Shown here: in pieces, positions 26,449 to 35,609 of the stretch | Position numbering within the stretch: the first letter of the stretch is position 1 | Layout: each line of letters opens with the position of its first letter | Source of the DNA: an uncultured Oxalobacteraceae bacterium | Lineage (GTDB): Bacteria > Pseudomonadota > Gammaproteobacteria > Burkholderiales > Burkholderiaceae | Direction: 5' to 3' | Assembly: GCA_946480015.1 (NCBI GenBank) | Contig: CAMLIL010000006.1 | Span: 32,556 to 96,555 of the forward strand | DNA: 64,000 nucleotides | Notes under the pieces: model-generated | What the model saw: the letters and a program-made list of their open reading frames with translations, nothing else | Databases searched by the model: none | Told to the model about the DNA's origin: nothing | Translations under genes and position numbers: made by a program

Positions 26449-27609
26449 GTGAGCCAATCCCTTAACAGCCAATGGTACGACCTATTCTCGCGCGGCGCCC
26501 GCGACTGGCTGCGCCACAACGAAAAGATGCGCGAAGCGGTCCAGCAGCATCTGCCCGACCTGATCGCCGGCCCGGATCTGATTACCGGCCCGCAGGACCG
26601 CACTATCCAGGTCCCGGTGCGCCTGCTCGAACATGCGCGTTTTCGTCTGGCCGACGGTCGCAGCCAGACGGGCGCGGGCCAGGGGCCGGGTGAACCGGGC
26701 GACGCGCTCATCCCGGCCCCCGTTTCCGGCAGCGGCGAAACCGGTGCGGGTGGCAACGACCAGGGCGAGGTCCGGCTAATGATCGAGTTTCCTATCGAGG
26801 ATGTGCTGGACTGGGTGTGGGAAGAATTCAAGCTGCCCGACCTGCACCCCACAACAACGCCGAGCATGGACGATCCCGAACTGGTACGCGAAGGATGGGA
26901 CCGCCATGGAGCCCGCTCGCGGCTTGATCGCCGCCGTACGATCAAGGAAGCCATCAAGCGTCGCGCCGTCCAGGCCGATCCGGTACCGTTCACCAACGAA
27001 GATCTGCGTTTCCGCCAGGTGGTGACGCGGCAACGGCCCACCACCAGCGCCACCATCCTGTTTGTGATCGACGTGTCCGCCAGCATGACCCAGCCCGAAC
27101 GCAGCCTGGCGAAATCATTCTTCTTCTTCGCCCTGCAAGGCATCCGGCGCAAATACGCGCGAGTGCAGACGCGCTTCATTGCGCATACCACCCACGCCTG
27201 GGAGTTTTCCGAAAGCGAATTCTTCCAGGTATCGGGCATGGGTGGCACCATTGCCTCGAGCGCATTCCGGCTCACCCTCGACCTGATCCGCGGCGATGCC
27301 CATTTAGCCCGCGACAACCTTTATATGTTCTACGCCTCGGACGGCGAAAACTTCGCAGAGGACCGCGGCGCGGCCAGCGGCGCACTCGCCGAGCTTGCCG
27401 GCATGCTTAACTTCATCGGCTATGTCGAAACCATTCCCACCGCGCCGCGCGGACTCGAGACGGAAATGCGGCGCGTCTTTCACGACCTGGAACGCCAGGG
27501 CATGGCGGTCGCCAGCCACGCCCTGTCGAGCACCGAGGATGTGTGGCGCGCGTTGCGAAAATTTTTCTCCCAGGCGCGCTACAACGAGATCGCTGAGGTG
27601 GCGCCATGA
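26449..27609 (+). CDS. yeaH: YeaH/YhbH family protein (DUF444) with VWA-like domain
   Basis: A 386-residue partner of PrkA. It contains a Gly-rich linker (about residues 65-105), the acidic DUF444 segment EFPIEDVLDWVWEEFKLPDL, and a C-terminal von Willebrand A-like domain with the MIDAS pattern FVIDVSASMTQPE. The start is GTG at 26449. The stop overlaps the spoVR start (ATGA). The conserved trio PrkA-YeaH-SpoVR is thought to act together in stress adaptation; the biochemical role of YeaH is unknown. Confidence 0.94.
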   Translation: MSQSLNSQWYDLFSRGARDWLRHNEKMREAVQQHLPDLIAGPDLITGPQDRTIQVPVRLLEHARFRLADGRSQTGAGQGPGEPGDALIPAPVSGSGETGAGGNDQGEVRLMIEFPIEDVLDWVWEEFKLPDLHPTTTPSMDDPELVREGWDRHGARSRLDRRRTIKEAIKRRAVQADPVPFTNEDLRFRQVVTRQRPTTSATILFVIDVSASMTQPERSLAKSFFFFALQGIRRKYARVQTRFIAHTTHAWEFSESEFFQVSGMGGTIASSAFRLTLDLIRGDAHLARDNLYMFYASDGENFAEDRGAASGALAELAGMLNFIGYVETIPTAPRGLETEMRRVFHDLERQGMAVASHALSSTEDVWRALRKFFSQARYNEIAEVAP

Positions 27610-28997
27610 GCGAGCTGCGCGATACCCTGGCCGACTATACCGAGCGGCTCGCCAGGCTGGCGATCGAACAGGGGCTCGATTTCTACCCTGTCAACTTCGA
27701 CCTCGTACCGTCGAACTTCATGGTGGAGATCGCCGTCTATGGCTTACCCGTGCGCATGCGTCATTGGTCTTTCGGCATCCGCTACCTGCATCAACTGGTG
27801 CGCCAGCACATGGGGCACTCGCACATCTTCGAGGTCATGTTTCCCGGCGATCCCTGCAACGCCTTTTTGCTTGAGCAAAATTCGCTGGCCGAAAACACGC
27901 TGGTCACTGCCCACGTGCTCGGCCATGCCGATTTTGCCAAGAATAACCAGCTGTTTTCCCGCTTCCTTGACATGGCGGGCGGGAACATCCTGCAGCAGAG
28001 CGCCGCGCGCGCCCACCGCCTGGAACGCGCCCTCGAGCGCCACGGCCAAGCCCGCGTCGAAGCCGTACTCGACGCCGCCCTCGCGCTCGAGACCCATATC
28101 GACGTCAATCAGCCCCTGCACCGTGAGCGCTATCCAGAACAGGCCGCTCAACCCGCCGAGCCAGGCGTCGATCCCTTCCGCGCGCGCTACGCCCGCCTGG
28201 ACGATAGCGCGGCTCCGGCCCCCATGGCCTCCGCCAAGATACACATCCGCCCGCCAGTGCCGCCCTATCCCGAATTCGACCTGCTGTGGTTCATCGCCCA
28301 CTACAGCCCGGAGCTGGAAGACTGGGAACGCGACATTTTCCTCGCCGTGCGCGAGGAAGCCTATTATTTCCACCCCATCCATTCATGCCAGATCATGAAC
28401 GAGGGCTGGGCATCTTACTGGCACGCCCGTTTACTGCGCGAAGCCGACTTCTTACCGCACGACCTTTATCTTGCCGCGATCAAGTCGCATTCGGATGTCG
28501 TGCGCCCCGTCGCGAGCGGCCAGCAGTTGGCTTTGTCGCTCAACCCCTACCATTTGGGCTTTTCCATGTGGGAACACATCATCACCCACCACGGACTGCC
28601 GGCGGCGCGCGCCATTTGCCGCGATGAAGATGACTTCGGCTTCATCCGCAATTACCTGACCCGCGACCTGGCCGACCAGCTCGAACTATTCGTCTACGAG
28701 ACCGGCCCGGATGGCGAAACGGCGATCGTCAACCGCGATCTGCATGCCATCCACGAGGCAATTCTTGCGCCGAAGTACAACTATGGGTCGCCCTGTGTCG
28801 CCGCTACGTTCATTGGCAACGGCGGCAATCTGGAACTGCGCCACGATCATCTCCGCGACGGTCGCGGCCTTGATCTGTCGCAAGCAGAAAAGGTGATGGA
28901 CTATGTCGCCAAAGTATGGCGTCGTCCGGTCGTGCTGCATACCGTGGATGCGCGCGGCATTGCCCGCTCGGTCCCAGCGCGCAAGAGCCCACTCTGA
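27606..28997 (+). CDS. ycgB: SpoVR family protein (YcgB-like)
   Basis: A 463-residue SpoVR family protein. Characteristic blocks are LDFYPVNFDLVP near the start, ENTLVTAHVLGHADFAKNN, and NEGWASYWHARLL. The His-rich segments suggest a metal site. The Bacillus homologue affects spore cortex formation; in Gram-negative bacteria it belongs to the prkA-yeaH stress operon and has no known activity. The start overlaps the yeaH stop by 4 bases, so expression is coupled. It is the last gene of the operon. Confidence 0.94.
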   Translation: MSELRDTLADYTERLARLAIEQGLDFYPVNFDLVPSNFMVEIAVYGLPVRMRHWSFGIRYLHQLVRQHMGHSHIFEVMFPGDPCNAFLLEQNSLAENTLVTAHVLGHADFAKNNQLFSRFLDMAGGNILQQSAARAHRLERALERHGQARVEAVLDAALALETHIDVNQPLHRERYPEQAAQPAEPGVDPFRARYARLDDSAAPAPMASAKIHIRPPVPPYPEFDLLWFIAHYSPELEDWERDIFLAVREEAYYFHPIHSCQIMNEGWASYWHARLLREADFLPHDLYLAAIKSHSDVVRPVASGQQLALSLNPYHLGFSMWEHIITHHGLPAARAICRDEDDFGFIRNYLTRDLADQLELFVYETGPDGETAIVNRDLHAIHEAILAPKYNYGSPCVAATFIGNGGNLELRHDHLRDGRGLDLSQAEKVMDYVAKVWRRPVVLHTVDARGIARSVPARKSPL

Positions 28998-29121
28998 GAG
29001 CACACGCAGCTCGCCATCAGGCGGGCACCCCAAAACTTGAGCGCCGTCAACGTGCGCATGTTCCGACTCCCTACGCTAACAGTGCCGCCAGTCAAGCTGG
29101 CAACTATCCAGGAGTTTGAGC

Positions 29122-31902
29122 ATGCCGTCGTCACAAGCTGTATTGTCCAGGATCCGCACTGCCGGATTGATGCTGGCCGGGAGTCTGGCGCTCGGAGCCT
29201 GCCAGTCCGCTGATCCCGGCGCCCTGCTCGCCGACGCGCGCCAGCAGCGCGATCATGGTGAGCTGCGTGCCGCCGTCATCCAATTGAAAAATGCATTGCA
29301 GCAAAACGGGCAACTGCGCGAAGCCCGCCAGATGCTGGGCGAACTGTATCTGGAACAGGGCGACCCGGTTTCCGCCGAGAAGGAGTTGCGCCGCGCGCTG
29401 GACCTGTCGCATGGCGTTCAGGCCGATCAGGCGGCAGTGCTGATCTTGCGCGCGCTGCTGGCGCAAGGCCGTTTCGACAGGGCCCTGGCCGAAACGCCGC
29501 CCAATCCGGCCATGTTGCATCGTGCGGACGTGCTGTCGCTGCGTGGCGATGCCTTGTTCGGCCTCGGCAAGTTCGAGCAGGCTAAGGAGCAGTACGAGCG
29601 CGTGCTGGCCACGCAAATTCACTTCCCCGACGCCTTGCTGGGCATGGCTCGCATTGCCGCCGCGCAGGACCGCCAGGACGACGCCGACGAGAAGATTCGA
29701 AGCGCACTGGCCGCCGACCCCGGCCACCTCGGCGCCCTGCGCCTGCGCGGCGACCTGCAACGCGCCCGCGGCCAGTTCGATGCGGCGCTGGCATCGTATC
29801 GGCAGATCCTGGCGCTACGACCGAACAATGTTCAAGCGCTAAGCGATATCGCCAGCATTCTGAGCGACAGCGGCGCCTTTGCCGACGCCCATGCCGCCAT
29901 CGCGGTGGCGCGCAAGGCGGCCGGCACGACCTTTGCGCTCCTGTATGCGGATGCCCTGCTGGCATATCGCGAAAAAAAATATCCCGAGGCCTTGGCATCG
30001 GTCCAGCAGATATTGCGCGCGGCCCCCGATCACGAGCCGAGTATCCTGTTGGCCGCCACCATCGAAATGGCCATTGGGTCGGCCGAGCAGGCTGAACAGC
30101 ACTTTCAGCAATATCTCTCCGCCCATCCGCGTCATCTCTTTGCCACCAAACGTCTCGCCTTGCTGCATCTCCGCGCGGGACGCGCCGAGACGGCATTCAA
30201 GTTGCTCTCCCCCCTATTGGCGCAAGCAAGCGGCGACGTCGAATTGTTGACACTGCTGGGCGAGGCTCATCTGCAGGCGCACCGCTACAACGAAGCGGCC
30301 ACGCTGTTCGAACAGGCCAGCGTCCTGCGCCCGCGTGCAGCCGGTTTGCGCACAGAACTGGCGCTGAGCCGCCTGGGCAGCGGCGACAGCAACCGCGCCA
30401 TCGCTCAGCTCGAACAGGCCGCCCAGCTGGACCAGGCCTCCGAACGCAACGCCATCTTGCTCGTAATGGCGCACCTGCGCCGTCGCGACACGGACAAGGC
30501 GCTCGCCGCCGCACTGGAGATGGAGCGGCGCGCCGATAATCCGCTGGTTCAAAATCTCAAAGGCGGCGTCTATCTGGCCAGGCACGACGCCGTACAGGCG
30601 CGCGCGAGCTTCGAGCGCGCCCTGGCCCAGGACCCCTTGTATTTGCCGGCACTGGCCAACCTGGCACAGATCGACAAGGCCGAAAACAAGGCTGCCGACG
30701 CCGAGCGCCGCTATCAGCGCGCGCTCGAGCGCGATCCAGTCAACCCGGGCTTGCTGGAAGCGCTGGCCGGTCTGGCAGCCGCCCGCGGCCAGCACGTGCA
30801 GGCGGTCAAATGGATGGAGCGCGCCGCGGCGGCCCATCCCGACAGCCTGCCCACGGCGCTGCACCTGGCTGCCGCGTATGCACGCGCGGCGCAGACCGGC
30901 AAAGCCACCTTGCTGGCGCGCGAGCTGCGCGCGCGCTATCCCGCCAGCGCCGAGGCGCTCGAACTGCTGGCCAAGCTTCAGTGGCACGCTGGCGATGCCG
31001 ACGCGGCGGCCGACAGCTATGCCAAACTGGCTGCGCTGGCGCCCGCTACCGCCCTGCCCCATCTGCGGCTCGGCCAGATCGCGCTCGCCCGGCGCGACGC
31101 CGCGAGCGCAACCGTTGCATTGCGCAAGGCTGTCGCCATCGCGCCCGATCACGCCGAATCTCAGCTGGCCTTGCTGAACGCTTTGACTGCCCAAAGCAAG
31201 TTTGCCGAAGCCCTGGCACTGGCCGATTCGGTGCAGCGCCGTCATCCGTCATCGCCCAACGGCTACAAGCTGGCCGCCGACGTGCATTCCGCGCAGGGCA
31301 GATATGCACTTGCCGTACTCGGTTACGAACGTGCTTTCGCATTGGCGCCGAGCGCTCCGCTGCTGGTGCAACTGCACGGCGCCCTGACCAGGGTCGGCAA
31401 GCGCGCCGAAGCCGACCACCAGATGCAACAGTGGCTGCATGACAAACCCGACGATGTGCCTACCCGTCAGTACTATGCCAGCACCAAACTGCTGGCCAAC
31501 GAGTTCGCCGCCGCGATCGAACAGTTCGATGCACTCCTAAAAATTTCCCCCGACAACGTAATTGCCCTGAACGACATGGCTTGGGCGCAGCAGCGCAGCG
31601 GCGGTGCGCGCGCGCTCGAGTACGCGCAGCGCGCCTACCGGCTCGCCCCCGGCAACCCCAGTGTGATCGACACGCTCGGGTGGGTGCATCTGGAACATGG
31701 CCGGATTGCCCAGGCACTGCCGCTATTGCAAAAGGCGGGCGCGCTGGCGCCGCTTGCCGGCGACATTCATTACCACCTGGCACAGGTCCTGGCGCGCAGC
31801 GGCGACCGCAGCGGCGCCCGGCGCGAACTCGAACGGCTGATTGCCGCGCCGGGCGACGACGCCCGGCGCGCCCTGGCCCGTACCCTGCTGGCGACCCTGT
31901 AG
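29122..31902 (+). CDS. prsT: XrtA/PEP-CTERM system TPR-repeat lipoprotein PrsT
   Basis: A 926-residue protein made almost wholly of tetratricopeptide repeats (more than 20 helical pairs), typical of PrsT, which accompanies exosortase A polysaccharide loci. The N-terminus is a lipoprotein signal: a hydrophobic stretch followed by the lipobox LGAC (SLALGACQSAD), so the mature protein is probably anchored in a membrane facing the periplasm. The start chosen is the ATG at 29122, 7 bases after AGGAG; a TTG two codons earlier is less well placed. It lies between the spoVR operon and the convergent flavin-oxidase gene. It is proposed to act in protein sorting or export with the polysaccharide; the exact role is unknown. 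Confidence 0.9.
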   Translation: MPSSQAVLSRIRTAGLMLAGSLALGACQSADPGALLADARQQRDHGELRAAVIQLKNALQQNGQLREARQMLGELYLEQGDPVSAEKELRRALDLSHGVQADQAAVLILRALLAQGRFDRALAETPPNPAMLHRADVLSLRGDALFGLGKFEQAKEQYERVLATQIHFPDALLGMARIAAAQDRQDDADEKIRSALAADPGHLGALRLRGDLQRARGQFDAALASYRQILALRPNNVQALSDIASILSDSGAFADAHAAIAVARKAAGTTFALLYADALLAYREKKYPEALASVQQILRAAPDHEPSILLAATIEMAIGSAEQAEQHFQQYLSAHPRHLFATKRLALLHLRAGRAETAFKLLSPLLAQASGDVELLTLLGEAHLQAHRYNEAATLFEQASVLRPRAAGLRTELALSRLGSGDSNRAIAQLEQAAQLDQASERNAILLVMAHLRRRDTDKALAAALEMERRADNPLVQNLKGGVYLARHDAVQARASFERALAQDPLYLPALANLAQIDKAENKAADAERRYQRALERDPVNPGLLEALAGLAAARGQHVQAVKWMERAAAAHPDSLPTALHLAAAYARAAQTGKATLLARELRARYPASAEALELLAKLQWHAGDADAAADSYAKLAALAPATALPHLRLGQIALARRDAASATVALRKAVAIAPDHAESQLALLNALTAQSKFAEALALADSVQRRHPSSPNGYKLAADVHSAQGRYALAVLGYERAFALAPSAPLLVQLHGALTRVGKRAEADHQMQQWLHDKPDDVPTRQYYASTKLLANEFAAAIEQFDALLKISPDNVIALNDMAWAQQRSGGARALEYAQRAYRLAPGNPSVIDTLGWVHLEHGRIAQALPLLQKAGALAPLAGDIHYHLAQVLARSGDRSGARRELERLIAAPGDDARRALARTLLATL

Positions 31903-31917
31903 GCGGCGCGGCCGCCA

Positions 31918-33546
31918 TCAACCGTGCCACCCGGGCTGGTAGCGACCCGGTGCGATCACTCCCAGCGGATCGAGCGCTTGCTTGATCCGCGCCACTGTTT
32001 TCCAGTACACGTCACCATGCGGGTCCAGCGCTCCCATCGACTGGTTTCCCACCCGATACGGGATGTAACCGGCACGCATGACCCGCTCGAACACCTGCTC
32101 ATAGCACAGCCGTGCCCGTTCCGCCTCGGCAGCATCGTCCTTGTCGTAGGCGATCGTGATCACGCCGCCGAGCGCCCGTTCGTTGATCATGCTGAACGTG
32201 ACAAACAGATCGAAGCCGTATTGCTGGAACAAGGGCTGCACCAGCGCATGCAACTCCAGCGCATCGGCCCCGCGCATGGGCAGCACTGGCGACACCCATA
32301 GCATGCCGCAATTGTCCGCGGCCGGATGGGCGCGCTGGGGGAAGCCGATCGGCAAGCCGCCACGGCGCCGCCAGTAGGCACCCGCCAGGAAGCGCCCGTC
32401 TGGCCTACCCTGATTCATCGCAAACAGCGCCTTGCCCAATGCCACCTGAGCGCGCAGGCGCTGGCCGCGGCGGCCCAACAGCGCCGCCATCAGCGCGCCG
32501 GCCCGCAGCGAGCGTTCGCTCAGAAAGCGCACCTTGGCATTGGTGGCGCGCAAGGCAAGACGAAGGGCCTGGCGCGCAACCGCGACCTGGGCCGTGCTGC
32601 CGTACAGCGCTCCCGAGACCACCCACGCGCCGATACCCGCGCGCGCGCGCAGGTCGCCCCTGACATCGTCGGGCAAGCGCGATTGACCACCGGCACGCTC
32701 GCGCGGGAACACACTGCCGCCGGAAATCACGCGCAAGTCGTTGCCGATGTGGACAACGCTGCGTAGCGTGCCATCCAGGCGCAGCGGGCGCAAGGCGTCG
32801 ATCACCGCGGCCAGATCGGCGTGCCGCGGCACCGTGCACAGGAAGTGGTTGATGCAGGCGGCCTGGGGCATGAGCCAGATGCCCACCCGCGTTGCGATGC
32901 CGAAATTCGATTGGGTGAACAAACCATCCAGGAATGGCCCCACACCGTACGGAAACACGTAGGTTGCCCGGGCATTCGGATAGTGGCCAAACCCGCTCGA
33001 CAGCAGCTCGCCGTTGGCCAGCACCACCTGCAGCCCCGAGATATGTTGCAGACGGTTGCCATACGGCGAATGGCCAAAGCCACGTTCCAGGATATTGCCC
33101 ATGAAGCTGGTGTCCGGCCCCGCGCCCGTGCAGTCTATCCAGAAGGGCAAGTTATGCTCGCGCAGATAGCTTGCCAGCTGCTGCTGGGTGACACCCGGCT
33201 CGATGACCGCGTAGGCCAGTTCCCGGTCGACCGCCAGGATCCGGTTCATCCGGCCCAGGTCGACGATCACCTGGCCGCTGCCGACCGCGCAGGCGTCGCC
33301 ATAGCCCCAGTTACGCCCCGTACTGACCGGATAGAGCGCAAGCTGATGGCGTGCCGCCAGCTTGACCAGGGCCACGACTTCGGACTGGCATGCCGGCGCC
33401 ACCACCGCCAGCGGCACGGTCGCGCGTGCCGCCGTGCTGGCCGCGTAGCGCGCGCAGGTCACGCTGTCGTAATGCACATGCGCGCTGCCGACCACCGCCT
33501 GAAGTTCGCCGAGCACCGCCGTTTCCTCGCTGATAGTGCCATCCAT
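31918..33546 (-). CDS. VAO/PCMH-family FAD-dependent oxidase
   Basis: A 542-residue FAD-binding oxidoreductase of the vanillyl-alcohol-oxidase/p-cresol-methylhydroxylase family. The N-terminal FAD domain has STGRNWGYGDACAVGSGQVIVDLGRM and the EPGVTQQQL block. SPYGNRLQHISGLQVVLANGE closely resembles the p-cresol and 4-alkylphenol oxidases. The C-terminal cap ends in IKQALDPLGVIAPGRY. Family members usually oxidise 4-hydroxyphenyl compounds at the benzylic carbon. It has GGAGG 6 bases ahead of its ATG and lies 17 bases after the FeeM-like synthase gene, so the two form an operon. No signal peptide is visible, so it is probably cytoplasmic. The substrate could be an N-acyltyrosine made by its neighbour; this is inference. 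Confidence 0.88.
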   Translation of the reverse strand: MDGTISEETAVLGELQAVVGSAHVHYDSVTCARYAASTAARATVPLAVVAPACQSEVVALVKLAARHQLALYPVSTGRNWGYGDACAVGSGQVIVDLGRMNRILAVDRELAYAVIEPGVTQQQLASYLREHNLPFWIDCTGAGPDTSFMGNILERGFGHSPYGNRLQHISGLQVVLANGELLSSGFGHYPNARATYVFPYGVGPFLDGLFTQSNFGIATRVGIWLMPQAACINHFLCTVPRHADLAAVIDALRPLRLDGTLRSVVHIGNDLRVISGGSVFPRERAGGQSRLPDDVRGDLRARAGIGAWVVSGALYGSTAQVAVARQALRLALRATNAKVRFLSERSLRAGALMAALLGRRGQRLRAQVALGKALFAMNQGRPDGRFLAGAYWRRRGGLPIGFPQRAHPAADNCGMLWVSPVLPMRGADALELHALVQPLFQQYGFDLFVTFSMINERALGGVITIAYDKDDAAEAERARLCYEQVFERVMRAGYIPYRVGNQSMGALDPHGDVYWKTVARIKQALDPLGVIAPGRYQPGWHG

Positions 33547-33563
33547 GACGTCCTCCGTATCGT

Positions 33564-34307
33564 CTAGTCGCGGCCGGCCACGAGGCGCGCCGTGATGCCG
33601 GCTTCATCCCAGGCCGGGAAGAAATACGGATAGAAGGAGCGTTCCTCGCCATGCTGCTCCATTAACCCGCCCCAGCGCCGGATCTGCTCGCCCATGTGCG
33701 ACAGCGGCAGACGCAGCAGTACCGCCGGGGCGCCGACCCGCGGACAGGCGCGCTCCCCGCCGAAATCGGCAAATCCGAGCATGCGTTTGTAAAACTGGAC
33801 GTGGCGCGGATTGACCTCGATCACATAGTCGGTATAGCCGTGGACACGGTGCGAATACAGATAGGAAATATGAATCAATGCGGCAAACACCCGCTTGGTG
33901 ACGCCCTTGTCGATGGCCAGGCGGGACGGTTCGCACAAGCGGCGCCCGCAGGCGCGCAACTGGTCAAGTTTGTCGGGAAAATTGTCATCGGCCGGCAAGC
34001 CGTGCGCATCGTCCAGGCACAGGCTCATGGTGCCCACCACCACGCCGCCCGTTTCGGCGTACAGCGTGATCTTGTTGGCCGGTTGCGGTTCGCTCGGATC
34101 GAAGGCATAGCCGCGCCAACCGTACATCTTGCGTATCAGCAGGCTGGCCGCCTCGCGCCGTCCTGATGACGTCGCCAAACGAATGTGGAATACCTGAATG
34201 TCCAGCGGATGGCTGGGGGGTGTCGCGAGCCCGCGTTCGCCGATGCACAGCTCGCGCGGTTGGATGGGCAATTCAAACGTGGCAATGGGAAGCTCGTCTT
34301 GCAGCAT
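33564..34307 (-). CDS. PEP-CTERM/exosortase-associated acyltransferase, FeeM-like N-acyl amino acid synthase
   Basis: A 247-residue GNAT-fold protein related to autoinducer synthases and to FeeM, which transfers long acyl chains from acyl carrier protein to tyrosine. The visible core is ASLLIRKMYGWRGYAFD, then VVGTMSLCLDDAHGLPAD, CEPSRLAIDK, and VIEVNPRHVQFYKRMLGFADFG, the order seen in exosortase-system acyltransferases. The start ATG at 34307 follows AAGGA at normal spacing. It leads a two-gene minus-strand operon with the flavin oxidase and is divergent from the PEP-CTERM gene. The acceptor amino acid is unknown; FeeM homology suggests an aromatic one. Confidence 0.85.
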   Translation of the reverse strand: MLQDELPIATFELPIQPRELCIGERGLATPPSHPLDIQVFHIRLATSSGRREAASLLIRKMYGWRGYAFDPSEPQPANKITLYAETGGVVVGTMSLCLDDAHGLPADDNFPDKLDQLRACGRRLCEPSRLAIDKGVTKRVFAALIHISYLYSHRVHGYTDYVIEVNPRHVQFYKRMLGFADFGGERACPRVGAPAVLLRLPLSHMGEQIRRWGGLMEQHGEERSFYPYFFPAWDEAGITARLVAGRD

Positions 34308-34611
34308 GGTGTCGTCCTTAGTGATGGAACGTCCGTACCGCCCATCGGCACGAACGAATTGTTGTGCATGTCAGACAGGGCCATCCGTAGTGAAGTTCCG
34401 GTATGGACGCGTTCGCTATTGCGCTAGGACAAACGCCGCGTCGGATATTTTTCCAGCGCCATGCCGCCATCCGTCGCCAGCCCGCACCGATGGGATCAAG
34501 TAATTGATTTCATGAGGAAAATCGACCTGGCACGCAAGCTGCGTAGTGGTGTGCATGGCGCTTTTCGACGCCAACGATTTTCCGTCTACCGTCCCCACAG
34601 GAGAACCACCC
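34308..34611. other. Intergenic region between FeeM-like and PEP-CTERM genes
   Basis: A divergent control region of 304 bases, the longest gap in the window. It contains the sigma-54 promoter at 34528-34542 and the AGGAGA ribosome-binding site (34599-34604) of the PEP-CTERM gene. I found no matching sigma-54 element on the minus strand for the FeeM-like gene, and no obvious coding potential. Confidence 0.7.
34528..34542 (+). promoter_or_regulatory. Sigma-54 promoter of the PEP-CTERM protein gene
   Basis: TGGCACG-CAAG-CTGC: the GG (34529-34530) and GC (34541-34542) are exactly 10 bases apart, and 13 of 14 consensus-relevant positions fit TGGCACG-N4-TTGC with one mismatch (C for the first T of TTGC). 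The predicted start of transcription is about 34554, leaving a leader of about 58 bases. The matching activator, PrsR, is encoded at 44357-45709. Confidence 0.8.
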
Positions 34612-35556
34612 ATGAATCCAGCAATGAACCCAGTGCGAAAATCCTTAGCCATGTCGGCCGCGCTTGTCGGCCTGTGTGTCGGCAGCGTTGGCACCGCCCG
34701 CGCCGATGCTTTCGCCCAAGCCATTCTGACGATCGACAACTTCCGTCTCCTGCATTCGAACACCGTTGCATACAGCACCGCCGATTTCAGTTCCCTGGCC
34801 GGGATGAACGTGGCCGGCGCGTCGGCCAGCCTGGGCGGCGTGGCAGTGACGGCACCGACGCAAAACATCAGCATCTTCAGCGGCCTCACTCCGGACATCG
34901 CGCACCAGTTTGTCGGCCTGCCCACCCCGCCGCGCCTGGAAAACGACTTCAACGCCTTTCCCAACCCCGCCCCGGTGCCGGGCACCTTCGGCTACGCCGA
35001 CCAGTACATGACTGGCACCGCAATCGACAAACTGGATGGCAATGGCGCACGGGCCTTGACTCAAAGCCGCGCCGACGCTGCCTTGCAATCGGACGGCTCG
35101 GCAGCGGGCTCCTCCAACGTCGGCACCATGACCAGCTTCATGTTTATGCTCAGCAGCGCCGACACCATGACCTTCGCCTTCGATGCCACCCCGTTCACCC
35201 AGGCCTACACCACGGGCGACCCAAGCACGACGGCAATGGCGCGCGTCACCTGGACCCTGAATATCCTCGACGAACTCGGCAACAGTGTCTTCGTGTTCGC
35301 ACCCAGCCAGCTCAACGGAATGTCGAATGTCAACCGCGCCGACAATTTTGACGGTCTCACCACCTACGCGCCGGGCACGCTCGGATTCACCGCCACCACA
35401 TCGCTATTGGCGGCCAATACCAATTACCGCCTGACCATCAGCCAAACCTCGGACGCCAATGCGCTGCAGGACACGGTTGTACCGGAGCCAGCCAGCCTGA
35501 CACTGTTCAGTCTTGGTCTGTTCGGCGTCGCGGCATTTTTGCGCCGCCGGCGCTAA
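34612..35556 (+). CDS. PEP-CTERM sorting-domain protein
   Basis: A 314-residue exported protein. The N-terminal signal peptide is LAMSAALVGLCVGSVGTARA. The C-terminal 25 residues have the exosortase sorting tripartite signal: VPEPASL, a hydrophobic helix (TLFSLGLFGVAAFL) and a basic tail (RRRR). Exosortase A is expected to cut near the PEP motif and release or anchor the protein outside the cell. The central part is low in charged residues and rich in Ser, Thr, Ala and Asn, like matrix or surface proteins, and matches no family I recognise. The start at 34612 has AGGAGA 7 bases ahead. Transcription is probably from the sigma-54 promoter at 34528-34542. Confidence 0.92.
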   Translation: MNPAMNPVRKSLAMSAALVGLCVGSVGTARADAFAQAILTIDNFRLLHSNTVAYSTADFSSLAGMNVAGASASLGGVAVTAPTQNISIFSGLTPDIAHQFVGLPTPPRLENDFNAFPNPAPVPGTFGYADQYMTGTAIDKLDGNGARALTQSRADAALQSDGSAAGSSNVGTMTSFMFMLSSADTMTFAFDATPFTQAYTTGDPSTTAMARVTWTLNILDELGNSVFVFAPSQLNGMSNVNRADNFDGLTTYAPGTLGFTATTSLLAANTNYRLTISQTSDANALQDTVVPEPASLTLFSLGLFGVAAFLRRRR

Positions 35557-35585
35557 GGCGCGCGATGTCGACGGTCGGACAACTC

Positions 35586-35609
35586 CGTGGCCAAGCCGGC
35601 ATGGCCACG
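35586..35609 (+). terminator. Hairpin downstream of the PEP-CTERM gene
   Basis: Perfect 8-base arms CGTGGCCA (35586-35593) and TGGCCACG (35602-35609) with an 8-base loop. No T tract follows, so it would act only as a weak or factor-dependent terminator or as an mRNA 3'-end stabiliser. Confidence 0.35.

Noticed and set aside
28998..29121. Sigma-54 promoter ahead of prsT
   Set aside because: GGCAC occurs near 29023, but no GC lies 10 bases after the GG; the TTGA in this stretch is out of register.
33564..34307. LuxI-type homoserine-lactone synthase
   Set aside because: The fold is related, but the motif order fits exosortase-associated/FeeM-like acyltransferases, and no LuxR-type gene is nearby.
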